A stretch of DNA of 44,236 nt from assembly GCA_959027945.1 (NCBI GenBank), contig CAUFRO010000017.1:1-44236 (forward strand), read 5' to 3'. Made by a program: the position numbers and the translations under genes. How positions within the stretch are numbered: the stretch's first letter is position 1; the number at the start of each line of letters is the position of its first letter. The notes below the pieces were generated by a model. That model was not told the origin of the DNA and did no database searches. It worked only from the letters and a program-made list of their open reading frames with translations. Below are positions 1 through 8,153 of this stretch, one piece after another. The stretch is from an uncultured Collinsella sp. (GTDB lineage: Bacteria > Actinomycetota > Coriobacteriia > Coriobacteriales > Coriobacteriaceae).

Positions 1-140
1 GACTTGCAGCGACGGACCTCAGGACACTCTTACACCACGTCTGCGCGCGCGACCTCAGCTAGCGCCAAATTGGAAGTCGATGGTCACTCATTAACGTACA
101 GTTCTTATAACTTTGTTCATTATTTTCTACACCTAAAATG

Positions 141-179
141 AAACGCCGTTTGTGACAGTACTCACAAACGGCGTTTTTT
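141..179 (+). terminator. Rho-independent terminator, plus strand
   Basis: A 15-bp perfect stem (141-155 with 162-176) closes a 6-nt loop and runs into a T tract (174-179). It would end a plus-strand gene lying mostly outside the window. Most of the hairpin is also part of the 36-bp repeat at 152-187, so it may be a mobile repeat that acts as a terminator. Confidence 0.7.
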
Positions 180-187
180 GACCACGG
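152..187 (-). repeat. 36-bp dispersed intergenic repeat, copy A
   Basis: Read on the minus strand it starts CCGTGGTCAAAAAAC and ends TGAGTACTGTCAC. It matches copy B (22864-22899) at 29 of 36 positions without gaps, and copy C (23062-23097) is a third member. In this copy the variable middle is complementary to flanking DNA, which makes the terminator hairpin. Confidence 0.7.
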
Positions 188-269
188 GGGGTATCTGGCA
201 GGGGCCAGTAGCGCCCGGATCCGAGTTCCGAACGCATCCAAACCGGTTCTGGTGTCTTTTTTCGAGTTT

Positions 270-1628
270 TTACTCGCCCTTGGGCGCAGGGTGTTTGCAG
301 ACCACGCTCATGTAGATCATGCCGAGCACGGCAGCGGTGACCGAACCGGCAAGGATGGCGGCCTTGGCAGCCAGAACCTCAAACTGAGCCGTCGGGAAGG
401 CAAGGCCGCTGATGAGAATCGACATGGTAAAGCCGATGCCGCCCAGAATACCCACACCGGCAATCATGTGCCAGTTGACATTGTGCGGCAGCTCGCAGGC
501 CTTGAGCTTGACCAGGGCAAACGTCATGCCAAAGATACCGATCGGCTTGCCCAGCAGCATGCCAAAGTACACGCCGAGCGTCACCGGGTCGGAGAGCAGC
601 GTGCTCATGTCCACGCCCACCAGGCGAACCTGTGCGTTCACGAACGCAAAAATCGGCAGAATCACAAAGTTGACCGGCGTGGAGATCAGACGCTCCATGC
701 GGATGAGCGGCGGGGTCACGCGGTGCATGACGCGCTCGACCTTGGTGGTCGAGACGGTAAAGTCATGCTGGCCCAGGATGTGTGCCTCATCGTCGTAGCG
801 GTCATCGAGCAGCGGCAGGCACTCGCCCAACCAATCGGTGAGGTTATCGAGCTTGACGCCGCACTTGGCCGGGATGGTAAAGGCCAAGATGACGCCAGCA
901 AGCGTGGCATGCACGCCGCTCTTGAACATGCAGAACCACAACAGCAGACCCAGTACCGAATACGGGGCAAGGCGGTAATGCTGCGTCTTGTTGAGCCACA
1001 CGAGTGCGCAGGTCACAAGCGCGGCGGCGCCCAGCCAAAACGGATTGGGGCTCTGACCGTAGAAGATGGCGATGGCGGCGATGGAGATGAGGTCGTCGGC
1101 GATGGCGAGTGTCGAGAAGAACACACGCACGCCGTTGGGCACGCGATTGCCCAAAAGCGACAGCACACCCAGCGCAAAGGCAATATCGGTTGCCATGGGG
1201 ATAGCCCAGCCATTGCGGGCGCCGGCATGGTTAAAGATCAGGTAGATGCAGGCGGGAACGACGACGCCGCCCACGGCCGCCAGCATGGGAAGCATGGCCT
1301 GACGCGGATTCTTGAGCTCGCCGACCGTCATCTCGTACTTGAGCTCAATGCCCACCAACAAAAAGAAGATCGCCATGAGAAAGTCGTTGACGAAAAGCTC
1401 GACGGTAAGGCCAGCCGTAAGGTTGCCCAGACCCACATACAGCGGGGTCTCCAAAAAGTGATGGATGGCCTCGTAGGCATCGGTGTTGGCGCAGATGACG
1501 GCGGCGATGGCGGCGCAGACCATGACGGCGGCGGAAATCGTGCCGTTCTCGGCAATGCGCTCCCAAATGTCGTGGCGCTCAAAACGCTTGCGCTCACGGA
1601 CGTTGAACAGCTGCTCGGGTGCTGCCAT
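270..1628 (-). CDS. nhaA: Na+/H+ antiporter NhaA
   Basis: A 452-residue integral membrane protein of the NhaA family, which exchanges intracellular sodium for protons across the cytoplasmic membrane for pH and sodium homeostasis. The unwound-helix signature ATDIAFALGVLSLLG is present with its aspartate at about residue 148. The ion-binding aspartate pair is seen in LAIADD at about 178-179. Hydrophobic segments run through residues 30-430 and the protein is somewhat longer than the roughly 390 residues of the E. coli enzyme, mainly through a hydrophilic segment (about residues 270-310) in the middle. The ATG start has a clear AAAGGAG Shine-Dalgarno. It stands alone, downstream of ppaC on the same strand, with a terminator between them. 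Confidence 0.95.
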   Translation of the reverse strand: MAAPEQLFNVRERKRFERHDIWERIAENGTISAAVMVCAAIAAVICANTDAYEAIHHFLETPLYVGLGNLTAGLTVELFVNDFLMAIFFLLVGIELKYEMTVGELKNPRQAMLPMLAAVGGVVVPACIYLIFNHAGARNGWAIPMATDIAFALGVLSLLGNRVPNGVRVFFSTLAIADDLISIAAIAIFYGQSPNPFWLGAAALVTCALVWLNKTQHYRLAPYSVLGLLLWFCMFKSGVHATLAGVILAFTIPAKCGVKLDNLTDWLGECLPLLDDRYDDEAHILGQHDFTVSTTKVERVMHRVTPPLIRMERLISTPVNFVILPIFAFVNAQVRLVGVDMSTLLSDPVTLGVYFGMLLGKPIGIFGMTFALVKLKACELPHNVNWHMIAGVGILGGIGFTMSILISGLAFPTAQFEVLAAKAAILAGSVTAAVLGMIYMSVVCKHPAPKGE

Positions 1629-1835
1629 GGGCGGCTCCTTTCACGGGAAAGCTCCCGTCTTAAAAAAGCACGGCCCGCCCAAGTGGCGGCGCCGCGCTCT
1701 AACGTATTACGCTTGCATCTAGCCTACCCTGCGCGACATGCGCGCAAGTGCAGCCGAAAAGCGGAACCACAGGTTGAACATTATTTGCCCAACGGCACGG
1801 GCACGCCTGTCCAAGAGACGACGCGGCGCCGTGCA

Positions 1836-1876
1836 CAAAAAACGACCGGAGCGCGGTGCGTCCGCAATCCGGTCGT
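1836..1876 (-). terminator. Terminator after ppaC
   Basis: On the minus strand a 9-bp stem (1868-1876 with 1842-1850) is followed by a run of six T (complement of 1836-1841). It lies about 20 bp after the ppaC stop and separates ppaC from nhaA. Confidence 0.8.
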
Positions 1877-1895
1877 GGCGTTTGGTCAACTGAAC

Positions 1896-2819
1896 CTAGC
1901 AGGCGGCCATGATGGGGGCAGCAACCTGCTTCTTACGGGAGAGGACGCCCGGCATCCAGACGCCGTCGTGCTTGTCGGCAATGCCCAGGCCCTTCTGAGC
2001 AGCCTCGGTCTCGCCCTCGAGCAGGACCTGCGAGCCCTCCTCCATGATGTCGGTGATGCACAGAACGATGCCGTCGGCACCCTTCTCGGCGGCGTAGGCG
2101 CGCATGGCCTCGCGAATCTCGTCGATCATGCCGAGTGCGCGGGTCTTGTCGACAGTCTCGTACTGGCCGATGAGCAGCTTCTTGCCAGCAGGCTCGAACA
2201 TCTTGATGTCGTTGCCGACCATCTCGGCTGCGGTGAAGGAGCCGGACGGACGGGTGAGGAAGACCTCCATGCCAAACTTGACCGGGTCGACGCCCACCTG
2301 CTCGCCGAGCTTGGCGGCGACGGCGCGGTCGACATCGGTGGTGGTGGGGCTCTTGAGCATGAGCGTGTCGGTCATCATGGCCGAGAGCAGCAGCTTGGCC
2401 TGAACGTCGGAAAGCTCAACGCCGAGCACGCCGGCGAGTTTGGTGACGATGGTGCAGCTGGAGCCCCAGGGCAGGCAGATGTAGTGCAGCGGGCCGGCGG
2501 TCTCGAAGTCGCCGATGCGGTGATGATCGACAACGCCAAAGACCGTGGCGTCCTTAAGGCCGGCGACGGACTGGGCGGACTCGTTGTGGTCGGTGAGAAC
2601 GACGAGCTGGCCGGCCTCGACGGACTCGATCACGCGGGGCTCGGCAATGCCGGCGTCGGCGAGCAGCTTGGCGGACTCGGCCGGAAGCTGGCCCAGGGCG
2701 CAGGCTTCGTAAGTGTTGCCGGCATACTCAACCTGGTTGAGCAGCTGGGACAGGACGACGGCGCTCATGATGGCGTCGTTATCGGGGTTCTGGTGACCAA
2801 AGACAAGAACGTTTGCCAT
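1896..2819 (-). CDS. ppaC: Manganese-dependent inorganic pyrophosphatase (DHH family)
   Basis: A 307-residue cytoplasmic family II pyrophosphatase that hydrolyses pyrophosphate to phosphate and pulls biosynthetic reactions forward. Metal-ligand motifs are all visible: GHQNPDND at residues 8-15 (His9, Asp13, Asp15), a TDHNE segment, the DHH signature in VVDHHRIGD, and the C-terminal substrate-binding SRKKQVAAP. The length equals the usual 305-310 residues of the short, CBS-free form. The ATG start is followed directly by the first beta strand of the DHH domain and is preceded by GGATATCC. The gene has its own terminator and no operon partner. Confidence 0.95.
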   Translation of the reverse strand: MANVLVFGHQNPDNDAIMSAVVLSQLLNQVEYAGNTYEACALGQLPAESAKLLADAGIAEPRVIESVEAGQLVVLTDHNESAQSVAGLKDATVFGVVDHHRIGDFETAGPLHYICLPWGSSCTIVTKLAGVLGVELSDVQAKLLLSAMMTDTLMLKSPTTTDVDRAVAAKLGEQVGVDPVKFGMEVFLTRPSGSFTAAEMVGNDIKMFEPAGKKLLIGQYETVDKTRALGMIDEIREAMRAYAAEKGADGIVLCITDIMEEGSQVLLEGETEAAQKGLGIADKHDGVWMPGVLSRKKQVAAPIMAAC

Positions 2820-2935
2820 GGATATCCTCCACTTGATATGTGTACTTAGACGTAGCTATGGTAGCACGCCGATGCCGAGCCTTCGCAGACGGAAGGGCCA
2901 CGGCATATTTTGTGGCAGGTATGGGGGCCAAGGCT

Positions 2936-2983
2936 GTCCCTTTTGCACCATGTTGGTGCAAAGTAACCTGTCCCCCTTGCACC
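2936..2983. repeat. REP-like palindrome with GGGACAG core
   Basis: The complementary words TTTTGCACCA and TGGTGCAAAG flank a 3-nt loop, with GGGACAG (minus strand) on both sides: complement of GTCCC at 2937-2941 and again near 2969-2975, followed by another TGCACCA. It lies just past the glucokinase stop. The layout resembles the short repeats moved by RAYT (Y1) transposases, but no such transposase is in the window. Confidence 0.5.
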
Positions 2984-2985
2984 AG

Positions 2986-3939
2986 CTATTTACCGGCGGC
3001 GCGCAGGGCTACGTAGGCGGCACCGATGATGCCGGCGTCGTTTCCGAGCGAAGCGACCTTAATGGGCGTCTCGCGCGAGGCGGAAAGCGCGTATTGTTTA
3101 AAGTGCTCGCGAACCTTATCGAGGTAGACATCGGCCGAAGCGGACGCGCCGCCACCGATCAGGAACATCTCGGGGTCGACCACGTTGGCGATAAGCGCCA
3201 GGGCGCGACCGAGATAGTCGGCCATGGTATCGGCCGCGGCAAGCGCGAGCTTGTCGCCCTCGCGGCAGGCCTGGAACACGTCCTTGGAATCGGAGGGACC
3301 GGTGAGCTCGATGGGCTCGACACCCGCTTTCTCGCACTCGGCAAGGTAGTTGCTCACCACGCCGGTGGCGCTGGAATACTGCTCCAGATGGCCATGGCCG
3401 CCACAACCGCAGGTGCGTTCCTCAGCCGGATTCAGGCACATGTGGCCAATCTCGCCGCCGGCGCCCACAACGCCCGATACCACGTCGCCGTTAACGATAA
3501 CGCCGCCGCCCACGCCGGTACCGATGGTGACCATCACCACGTTCTGCACGCCCTTGGCAGAACCGAGCCAGGCCTCGCCCATGGCAGCGGCGTTGGCATC
3601 GTTCTCATACTTAACGACCGCATCGGGGCAGTGCTCCTGAATGGCGACCCTCAGCTCGGGCAGGTTAATGGCAATGTTGGCCTTGACCTTGGCATCGCCC
3701 GACGCCGGAATGGGACACGGAACGGCCAGACCAATGCCCGCCACAAAGGCACGCGGAATCTGTGCCTTGGCGACCACCTGGTCGATAGCCTCGGTCACCG
3801 CGGCAAAGCCCGCAGCGTCAACGATAGGAGGCGTGGGCACGCTGGCCTTGGCAAGCAGGTTGCCGTCCTCGTCGAACAGGCCCTCCTTAACCGAAGTGCC
3901 GCCGACGTCGATGCCGATGTAGTACTGCTTAGGTTCCAT
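2986..3939 (-). CDS. glkA: ROK-family glucokinase
   Basis: A 317-residue cytoplasmic sugar kinase that phosphorylates glucose to glucose-6-phosphate using ATP. The N-terminal phosphate-binding motif is DVGGTSVKEG (residues 11-20). The catalytic Asp is in YENDANAAA (about 114). The ROK signature begins GTGVGGGVI and continues to the zinc site: EIGH (His166), then CGC (Cys177, Cys179). The usual fourth ligand Cys of CxCGxxGC is a His here (His184), which may still bind zinc. The start was placed at 3939, where AAAGGTG lies upstream and the first strand of the fold follows; an in-frame upstream ATG at 4005 overlaps a palindromic repeat. It sits downstream of the PTS operon and could phosphorylate free glucose released by the glycosidase. 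Confidence 0.9.
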   Translation of the reverse strand: MEPKQYYIGIDVGGTSVKEGLFDEDGNLLAKASVPTPPIVDAAGFAAVTEAIDQVVAKAQIPRAFVAGIGLAVPCPIPASGDAKVKANIAINLPELRVAIQEHCPDAVVKYENDANAAAMGEAWLGSAKGVQNVVMVTIGTGVGGGVIVNGDVVSGVVGAGGEIGHMCLNPAEERTCGCGGHGHLEQYSSATGVVSNYLAECEKAGVEPIELTGPSDSKDVFQACREGDKLALAAADTMADYLGRALALIANVVDPEMFLIGGGASASADVYLDKVREHFKQYALSASRETPIKVASLGNDAGIIGAAYVALRAAGK

Positions 3940-3993
3940 GGGAGCCCACCTTTCTCGTTTAAACATTGCCTGTATGGTACCGCTCTCAAGGCA

Positions 3994-4034
3994 AAAACCT
4001 ACCAAAAAGGGACAGGTTTGTTTTGGCAGGTTTT
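3994..4034. repeat. REP-like palindrome with GGGACAGG core
   Basis: Arms at 3994-4007 and 4021-4034 pair with one mismatch around a GGGACAGGTTTG loop. The segment from GGGACAGG through TTTTGGCAGG closely matches both arms of the repeat at 7887-7972, so they belong to one family. It lies upstream of glkA. Confidence 0.55.
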
Positions 4035-4093
4035 ATCTGGGGTAACGCAATTGGCTGCCCAACAGGCCGCGCAAGACCATCCCCAAATATAAA

Positions 4094-4122
4094 GGCGCCG
4101 GGAGGCGGAGACTCCCGGCGCC
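4094..4122 (-). terminator. Terminator of the PTS operon
   Basis: A perfect 11-bp GC-rich stem (4094-4104 with 4112-4122) and 7-nt loop lie about 60 bp after the IIA stop. On the minus strand the stem is followed by TTTATATTTGG. Confidence 0.8.
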
Positions 4123-4180
4123 CGTCAAAGGGACTGTGTTGTCTGTTGGACCGCACGGCCCATCGCGGCGATAACGCCGA

Positions 4181-4513
4181 CTAGGCCTGAAGTACCTGCA
4201 GCTGCTTGTGAATCTCGATGAGCTCCGTCGCCATGACGCGCATGGTCTCGGTACCGGCCATCTGGTCCTCGGCATGCAGCAGAATCAACGGGGCCTCGCC
4301 GTTACGCTCGCCGTTGGCCTCCTTCTTCAGAAGCCCCATGTGAACATCGTGGCCACCGTTATAGGCCTCGTCGCCCTGCTTGATAAGCTCCTCGGCGGCG
4401 TCAAAATCGCCCTCCTTGGCCTTTTGCACGGCATTGATGTACATGCTCTTGGCGGTACCGACGTAGCTGATGATCTCAAAGCAGGTCATCTGCAGTTCGT
4501 TCATATCCTCCAT
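4181..4513 (-). CDS. PTS lactose/cellobiose-type IIA component
   Basis: A small cytoplasmic phosphocarrier (110 residues) that passes phosphate from HPr to the IIB protein. It has the three-helix PTS_IIA Lac family pattern: SMYINAVQKAKEGDF, then EAYNGGHDVHMGLL, then LILLHAEDQMAG. The His of HAED is the expected phosphorylated residue and the Asp three positions later the family's metal ligand. The ATG at 4513 is chosen; a GTG three codons upstream is also in frame. It is the last gene of the glycosidase-IIC-IIB-IIA operon, about 10 bp after IIB and followed by a strong terminator. Substrate class is inferred from the adjacent GH1 enzyme: a beta-glucoside such as cellobiose. Confidence 0.9.
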   Translation of the reverse strand: MEDMNELQMTCFEIISYVGTAKSMYINAVQKAKEGDFDAAEELIKQGDEAYNGGHDVHMGLLKKEANGERNGEAPLILLHAEDQMAGTETMRVMATELIEIHKQLQVLQA

Positions 4514-4522
4514 GCAGAGCAC

Positions 4523-4825
4523 CTAGCCCATCACACTGACGCAGTGGTCGATGATGCCGGCAGCGTTCATGCGGCCGTAGTCGACCATGTTGATAACCTC
4601 GACCGGGAAGCGGCCGGCGGCCTCCTTCTCAAAATCGCCCTTGGTGTAGCCGATCTGCGGGCCAAGCAGCAACATGTCGCACTCGTCCAGGTGATCGTGG
4701 GCCTCGTTCATGGGACGAGCCTCGACCTCAATATCCAGACCACGGTTTGCAACCTCGGCCTGCATCTTCTGGACCAGCAGGCTCGTGGACATACCGGCAT
4801 TGCAGCAGAGCATGATCTTCTTCAT
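4523..4825 (-). CDS. PTS lactose/cellobiose-type IIB component
   Basis: A 100-residue cytoplasmic protein that carries phosphate on a cysteine and hands it to the sugar in the IIC channel. The active-site loop is CCNAGMSTSLL at residues 7-17, with Cys8 the expected phosphorylated residue because it directly precedes the x-AGMSTS loop. Length and fold pattern match the family. The start has a strong AAGGAGG Shine-Dalgarno. It lies between IIC (about 160 bp upstream, with a hairpin between) and IIA (immediately downstream). Confidence 0.93.
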   Translation of the reverse strand: MKKIMLCCNAGMSTSLLVQKMQAEVANRGLDIEVEARPMNEAHDHLDECDMLLLGPQIGYTKGDFEKEAAGRFPVEVINMVDYGRMNAAGIIDHCVSVMG

Positions 4826-4925
4826 GGTTTCCTCCTTATAACTGCGCGGCGCGCAGACGACAACTGGTTTTATTCCTTGCAGCTATTGTGCCCACCCCCC
4901 TGCATCTTTACACAAGGGAGAGAGC

Positions 4926-4958
4926 TGCGGGCACCGGCACCGCGTACCGGCGCCCGCA
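4926..4958 (-). promoter_or_regulatory. Intercistronic hairpin between IIC and IIB
   Basis: A 12-bp GC-rich stem (4926-4937 with 4947-4958, one mismatch) and 9-nt loop lie in the unusually long gap between the IIC stop and the IIB start. No T tract follows. It may stabilise the upstream message or cause partial termination so that IIC and IIB/IIA are made in different amounts; this is inference. Confidence 0.5.
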
Positions 4959-4986
4959 AAGGTGAAAGGGACGAACGTTAGGCGTT

Positions 4987-6330
4987 CTACTCGGCGAAAG
5001 CCTCCTGCTTGGCGATTGCCTTCTCGGAAATCTTCATAAAGGGCAGGTAGACGGCCATGCCAATGACAATCTCGATAGCCTGCCACACGCCGGCGCGCCA
5101 GTCAAAGCCCGTAGCGAGCAGGGCATTGATGACGGGAGGCATGGTCCAGGGCACCTGGGCGATGCAGGGGCTGATGATGCCTGCGCAGGTAAGGCCATAG
5201 GTGATGCCGATGAACAGATCGGGAAGAAGAACGAACGGGATCATGAGCGGCAGGTTGTACACGATGGGGTAACCGTAGATAACCGGCTCGTTGATGTTGA
5301 ACAGACCAGGCAGGATAGCCATCTTGGAAACGGTCTCGGAAGCCTTGTTCTTGGAGAACAGGAGCGTGTCGAGCAGGAGCATGAGGGTGCAGCCCGAGCC
5401 GCCGATGAGGGCGAAGCTGTTAACGATCTGCATGTTCATGTAGTGATCGGGCTGGATGGTGCCACCGGCGGCAAAGGTAGCCATGTTGTCGACGATGAGC
5501 ATGGTCAGGATCGGCTCGACGGTAGCGCCAGAGATGGTGGACTGGTGAATACCGACGCAGAACAGCAGGTTAGCAAGGGTGTAGATGAGGATAACAGCCC
5601 ACGGACCGGCGTTCATGATGCTCTTGAGCGGGTTGGAGATGCACGTGGAGATGATGGTGCACAGATCGGTGCCGGCGCACACGGCGAGCAGGGCTGCGGC
5701 AAGAGCGAAGACCGCGAGGTTAAGCAGCATCGGAATCATGACGTTGAAGGAGTTGGAGACCGCGGGAGGCACGCCCTCGCCCAGCTTAACCTTGAGCTTC
5801 TCGACGCCAGAAATCTTGATGAAGAGCGAGACGGAAAGCAGGGCGATGATAATAGCCGAGAACAGACCGTTGGTGCCGGTGTTGGCAGTCGAAAGGGCGC
5901 CCGTGACCTCGGCGGAGGTGATCTTGTCGGTGAGCAGTGGGCTCGTGGCGGCAAGCGTGGCGGTGATCTGCTGCGGCATCATGATGACGAAGGCAGAGAT
6001 AGCGACGACCATGCAAGCAAGCGGATTATCGAAGCGCTTGTTCTTAGCGAGGCTGTAGCCAATCAATCCGGCCAAGATAATGGCAGAGACGTTGAGGGTG
6101 CCCAGCGTAATCGCCGAACCCCACGTCTGAAGGTTGGCAAGGCCCGCCGCATCGAGCGGGAACAGAGGGAACACGACGTTGTTAATAAGAACCGCGATAC
6201 CCGCAAGGATATAGAGCGGCGTGATGGTCGCGAAGGCGTCACGCAGGGAACGCAGGTGAACCTGGTTTCCCACCTTCGCAGAGACCTCGGCAAACTTGTC
6301 GAGGAAGCTCTTTCCGTTGTCACTGGCCAT
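4987..6330 (-). CDS. PTS lactose/cellobiose-type IIC permease
   Basis: A 447-residue membrane protein forming the sugar channel of the PTS; it imports a beta-glucoside with phosphorylation by IIB. About ten hydrophobic segments are visible between residues 30 and 430. The family hallmark near the C-terminal third, FNINEPVIYGYPIVYNLPL, contains the conserved NEP sugar-site motif. The N-terminus, FLDKFAEVSAKVGNQVHLRSLRDAF, fits the start of this family. Length is normal. It follows the glycosidase gene by 120 bp on the same strand, with IIB and IIA downstream. Confidence 0.93.
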   Translation of the reverse strand: MASDNGKSFLDKFAEVSAKVGNQVHLRSLRDAFATITPLYILAGIAVLINNVVFPLFPLDAAGLANLQTWGSAITLGTLNVSAIILAGLIGYSLAKNKRFDNPLACMVVAISAFVIMMPQQITATLAATSPLLTDKITSAEVTGALSTANTGTNGLFSAIIIALLSVSLFIKISGVEKLKVKLGEGVPPAVSNSFNVMIPMLLNLAVFALAAALLAVCAGTDLCTIISTCISNPLKSIMNAGPWAVILIYTLANLLFCVGIHQSTISGATVEPILTMLIVDNMATFAAGGTIQPDHYMNMQIVNSFALIGGSGCTLMLLLDTLLFSKNKASETVSKMAILPGLFNINEPVIYGYPIVYNLPLMIPFVLLPDLFIGITYGLTCAGIISPCIAQVPWTMPPVINALLATGFDWRAGVWQAIEIVIGMAVYLPFMKISEKAIAKQEAFAE

Positions 6331-6450
6331 GATTGCTCCTAACTTTCAAATCCGGCCTTTTCCTATGCGCACGGTGGTCTGTCGCCCTCTGCCACCAGAT
6401 GTGCCATGTGTTGCGCGCGGCGGCGCGCGGTCTGGACGTTCGTCCGGTCG

Positions 6451-7851
6451 CTAAACAACCACGTGGGTCGTGGCGACCTGTTTGAGCCAGGCCGCCGACT
6501 TCTTAAGACGGCGCTTATAGCCATCCATCAGATCGACCTCGACAAAGCCATAGCGATTCTTAAAGGCATTGGCCCAAGACCAGTTATCGATGACGGCCCA
6601 ATAATGGTATCCGCGGCACTTGGCGCCCTCGTCGATGGCCTTGGCCACCCACTCCAGGTGCTGACGTACAAAGTCGACGCGGTAGTCATCCTGGATGGTT
6701 CCTTCGGCGTCACGGTTCTTGTATTCGTCCATGATGCCGATGCCGTTCTCGGAAACGAACCACTCAAGATCGGGGTAGTTCTTAGCGCAGTCCATGCCAA
6801 AGTCGTAGAGGCCCTGCGGGTAGATCTCCCAGCCGCGGCTCTCGTTCATAACGGCGTCGGGCCATACGTACTCGTCGGCAAAGTGCGGCAGGCCGTACTG
6901 GTCGACCTTGCTCGCCGGCGCCTGAACACGCGTGGGGTGGTAGTAGTTGCAGCCTAGCCAGTCGACAACACCCTGCTTGAGGATCTCTTGGTCGCCGGCG
7001 CGGAACGGGAGCTTAACGCCGCCCTCGGCCAGGCTGTCGAGCACGTCGGCAGGAAGCTCGCCCTTGGTGATGAGGTCGAGCCACCAGCGGTTGTTGATGC
7101 CGCTGGTCATGCGCACGGCCTCGAGGTCCGCCTCGCTGGGGTTCTCCTTGGTGTAGACCGGGGTAAAGCAGTTAATCATGCCGATCTTGGCATCGGCGCG
7201 AATAGCGCCCTCGTCATAGGCGCGACGATAGTTGGCCACGGCCAGCGCGTGCGCCAGCGAGATGTGATACTGCACGGTGCGGGCGCGGTTGAAGTCGTGG
7301 AGCTGCGGGAACCACACGCCCTCCTGATAGCGCTGCTCGGGCTCGACGATGGGCTCGTTAAAGGTGAACCAGTACTTAATCTCCTGGCCAAACTCGTGGA
7401 AGGCGACGTCGGCGTAATGTGCGTAAGCCTCGACAACCTCACGGCTCTCCCAGCCGCCACGGTTAAAGAGGTAGGTGGGCATGTCAAAGTGGTACAAGTT
7501 GACAAACGGCTCCAGGCCGGCCTCGCGAGAGGCGCGGAACAGCTCGTGATACCACGCAGCGCCCTCCTCGTTGAGGTTGCCGTCGGCATCGAGCAGACGG
7601 CTCCACTGGATGGAAGTGCGATAGGTATTCAGGCCCAAGTCCTTCAAAATGCGAAAGTCTTCCTGGTACTTGGCCATAAAGTCATTACCGGCATACGAGC
7701 CAACGCAGTTGTAGAACGAACCCAAATCCTGGATGGACCAGGTGTCCCACAGGTTCTCGAGCTTGCCCCCCTGGTTCCACTGACCCTCAGTCTGCGGGCC
7801 GGACATAGCGGCGCCAAAGAAGAAGTCGCTGGGCAGCTGATACTGAGCCAT
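6451..7851 (-). CDS. GH1 6-phospho-beta-glucosidase
   Basis: A 466-residue cytoplasmic GH1 enzyme that should hydrolyse the phosphorylated beta-glucoside delivered by the PTS. The acid/base Glu is in FTFNEP (Glu166) and the nucleophile in VSENG (Glu368). The N-terminal FFFGAAMSGPQTEG and the C-terminal RYGFVEVDLMDG with a basic KRRLKK tract are typical of phospho-specific GH1 members. The start at 7851 is supported by GAGGA upstream; longer in-frame forms would run through a palindromic repeat. It is the first gene of the PTS operon, with a probable promoter at 8017-8044 giving a leader of roughly 160 nt. The phospho-specificity is inferred from the PTS neighbours. Confidence 0.92.
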   Translation of the reverse strand: MAQYQLPSDFFFGAAMSGPQTEGQWNQGGKLENLWDTWSIQDLGSFYNCVGSYAGNDFMAKYQEDFRILKDLGLNTYRTSIQWSRLLDADGNLNEEGAAWYHELFRASREAGLEPFVNLYHFDMPTYLFNRGGWESREVVEAYAHYADVAFHEFGQEIKYWFTFNEPIVEPEQRYQEGVWFPQLHDFNRARTVQYHISLAHALAVANYRRAYDEGAIRADAKIGMINCFTPVYTKENPSEADLEAVRMTSGINNRWWLDLITKGELPADVLDSLAEGGVKLPFRAGDQEILKQGVVDWLGCNYYHPTRVQAPASKVDQYGLPHFADEYVWPDAVMNESRGWEIYPQGLYDFGMDCAKNYPDLEWFVSENGIGIMDEYKNRDAEGTIQDDYRVDFVRQHLEWVAKAIDEGAKCRGYHYWAVIDNWSWANAFKNRYGFVEVDLMDGYKRRLKKSAAWLKQVATTHVVV

Positions 7852-7886
7852 CAAAGTCCTCGCTTTCGTGTCTAAAGCTTTCGGTT

Positions 7887-7972
7887 GGAGACGGATTTGC
7901 TTTGGCAGGCCATCCGGCGCGGGCGCGCACCAGGTATCTGGATACCCTGCCCGCCAAAACAAATCCGTCCCC
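7887..7972. repeat. Inverted GGGAC-core repeat in the glycosidase leader
   Basis: Two 23-bp arms (7887-7909 and 7950-7972) are near-exact inverted copies that contain GACGGATTTG and TTTGGC. An inner GGTATC/GATACC stem lies at about 7933-7946. Both arms match the sequence at about 4008-4030. The element lies between the predicted promoter and the glycosidase start, so the transcript would carry an 86-nt hairpin. Confidence 0.65.
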
Positions 7973-8016
7973 AAACAGCACAAGCAAACGCCAATGCATC
8001 TCGCTTGTTGTCTGTA

Positions 8017-8044
8017 ACTATAGCGCTCTAATTTATTATGTAAA
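8017..8044 (-). promoter_or_regulatory. Predicted promoter of the PTS operon
   Basis: On the minus strand TTTACA (8044-8039) is followed after 16 nt by TATAGT (8022-8017), a good sigma-70-type promoter. Transcription would start near 8010, about 160 nt before the glycosidase start. The divergent regulator gene begins 110 bp away, so its product probably acts here. Confidence 0.55.
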
Positions 8045-8110
8045 GCGTCTTTTTTATTTTTCTTTATCGAACTTCTTTGATGAAAGCCATATGGATGCTT
8101 TTTAAGTAGG

Positions 8111-8116
8111 TATACT
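8111..8116 (+). promoter_or_regulatory. Possible -10 box of the GntR gene
   Basis: TATACT lies 38 bp before the regulator's ATG, a sensible place for a -10 element. No good -35 hexamer is seen at 16-18 bp. The surrounding AT-rich stretch (8030-8135) is the likely shared control region of the two divergent transcripts. Confidence 0.4.
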
Positions 8117-8153
8117 CTCTTTTATATCAACGCAAATATGAAGGGAGGATTGC

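Larger units (their letters stand above)
1..269. other. Gene-free left edge
   Basis: No convincing gene is visible. A 60-codon minus-strand reading frame (59-241) has no Shine-Dalgarno and runs through a strong hairpin, so it is not called. The stretch holds an AT-rich segment (about 95-140), a terminator-like hairpin and one copy of a 36-bp dispersed repeat. Confidence 0.6.

Noticed and set aside
252..2849. An 865-codon open frame on the plus strand
   Set aside because: It is antisense to nhaA and ppaC, both with clear motifs and Shine-Dalgarno sites. Long antisense frames are common in GC-rich DNA and the translation is His/Gly/Asp-rich without family features.
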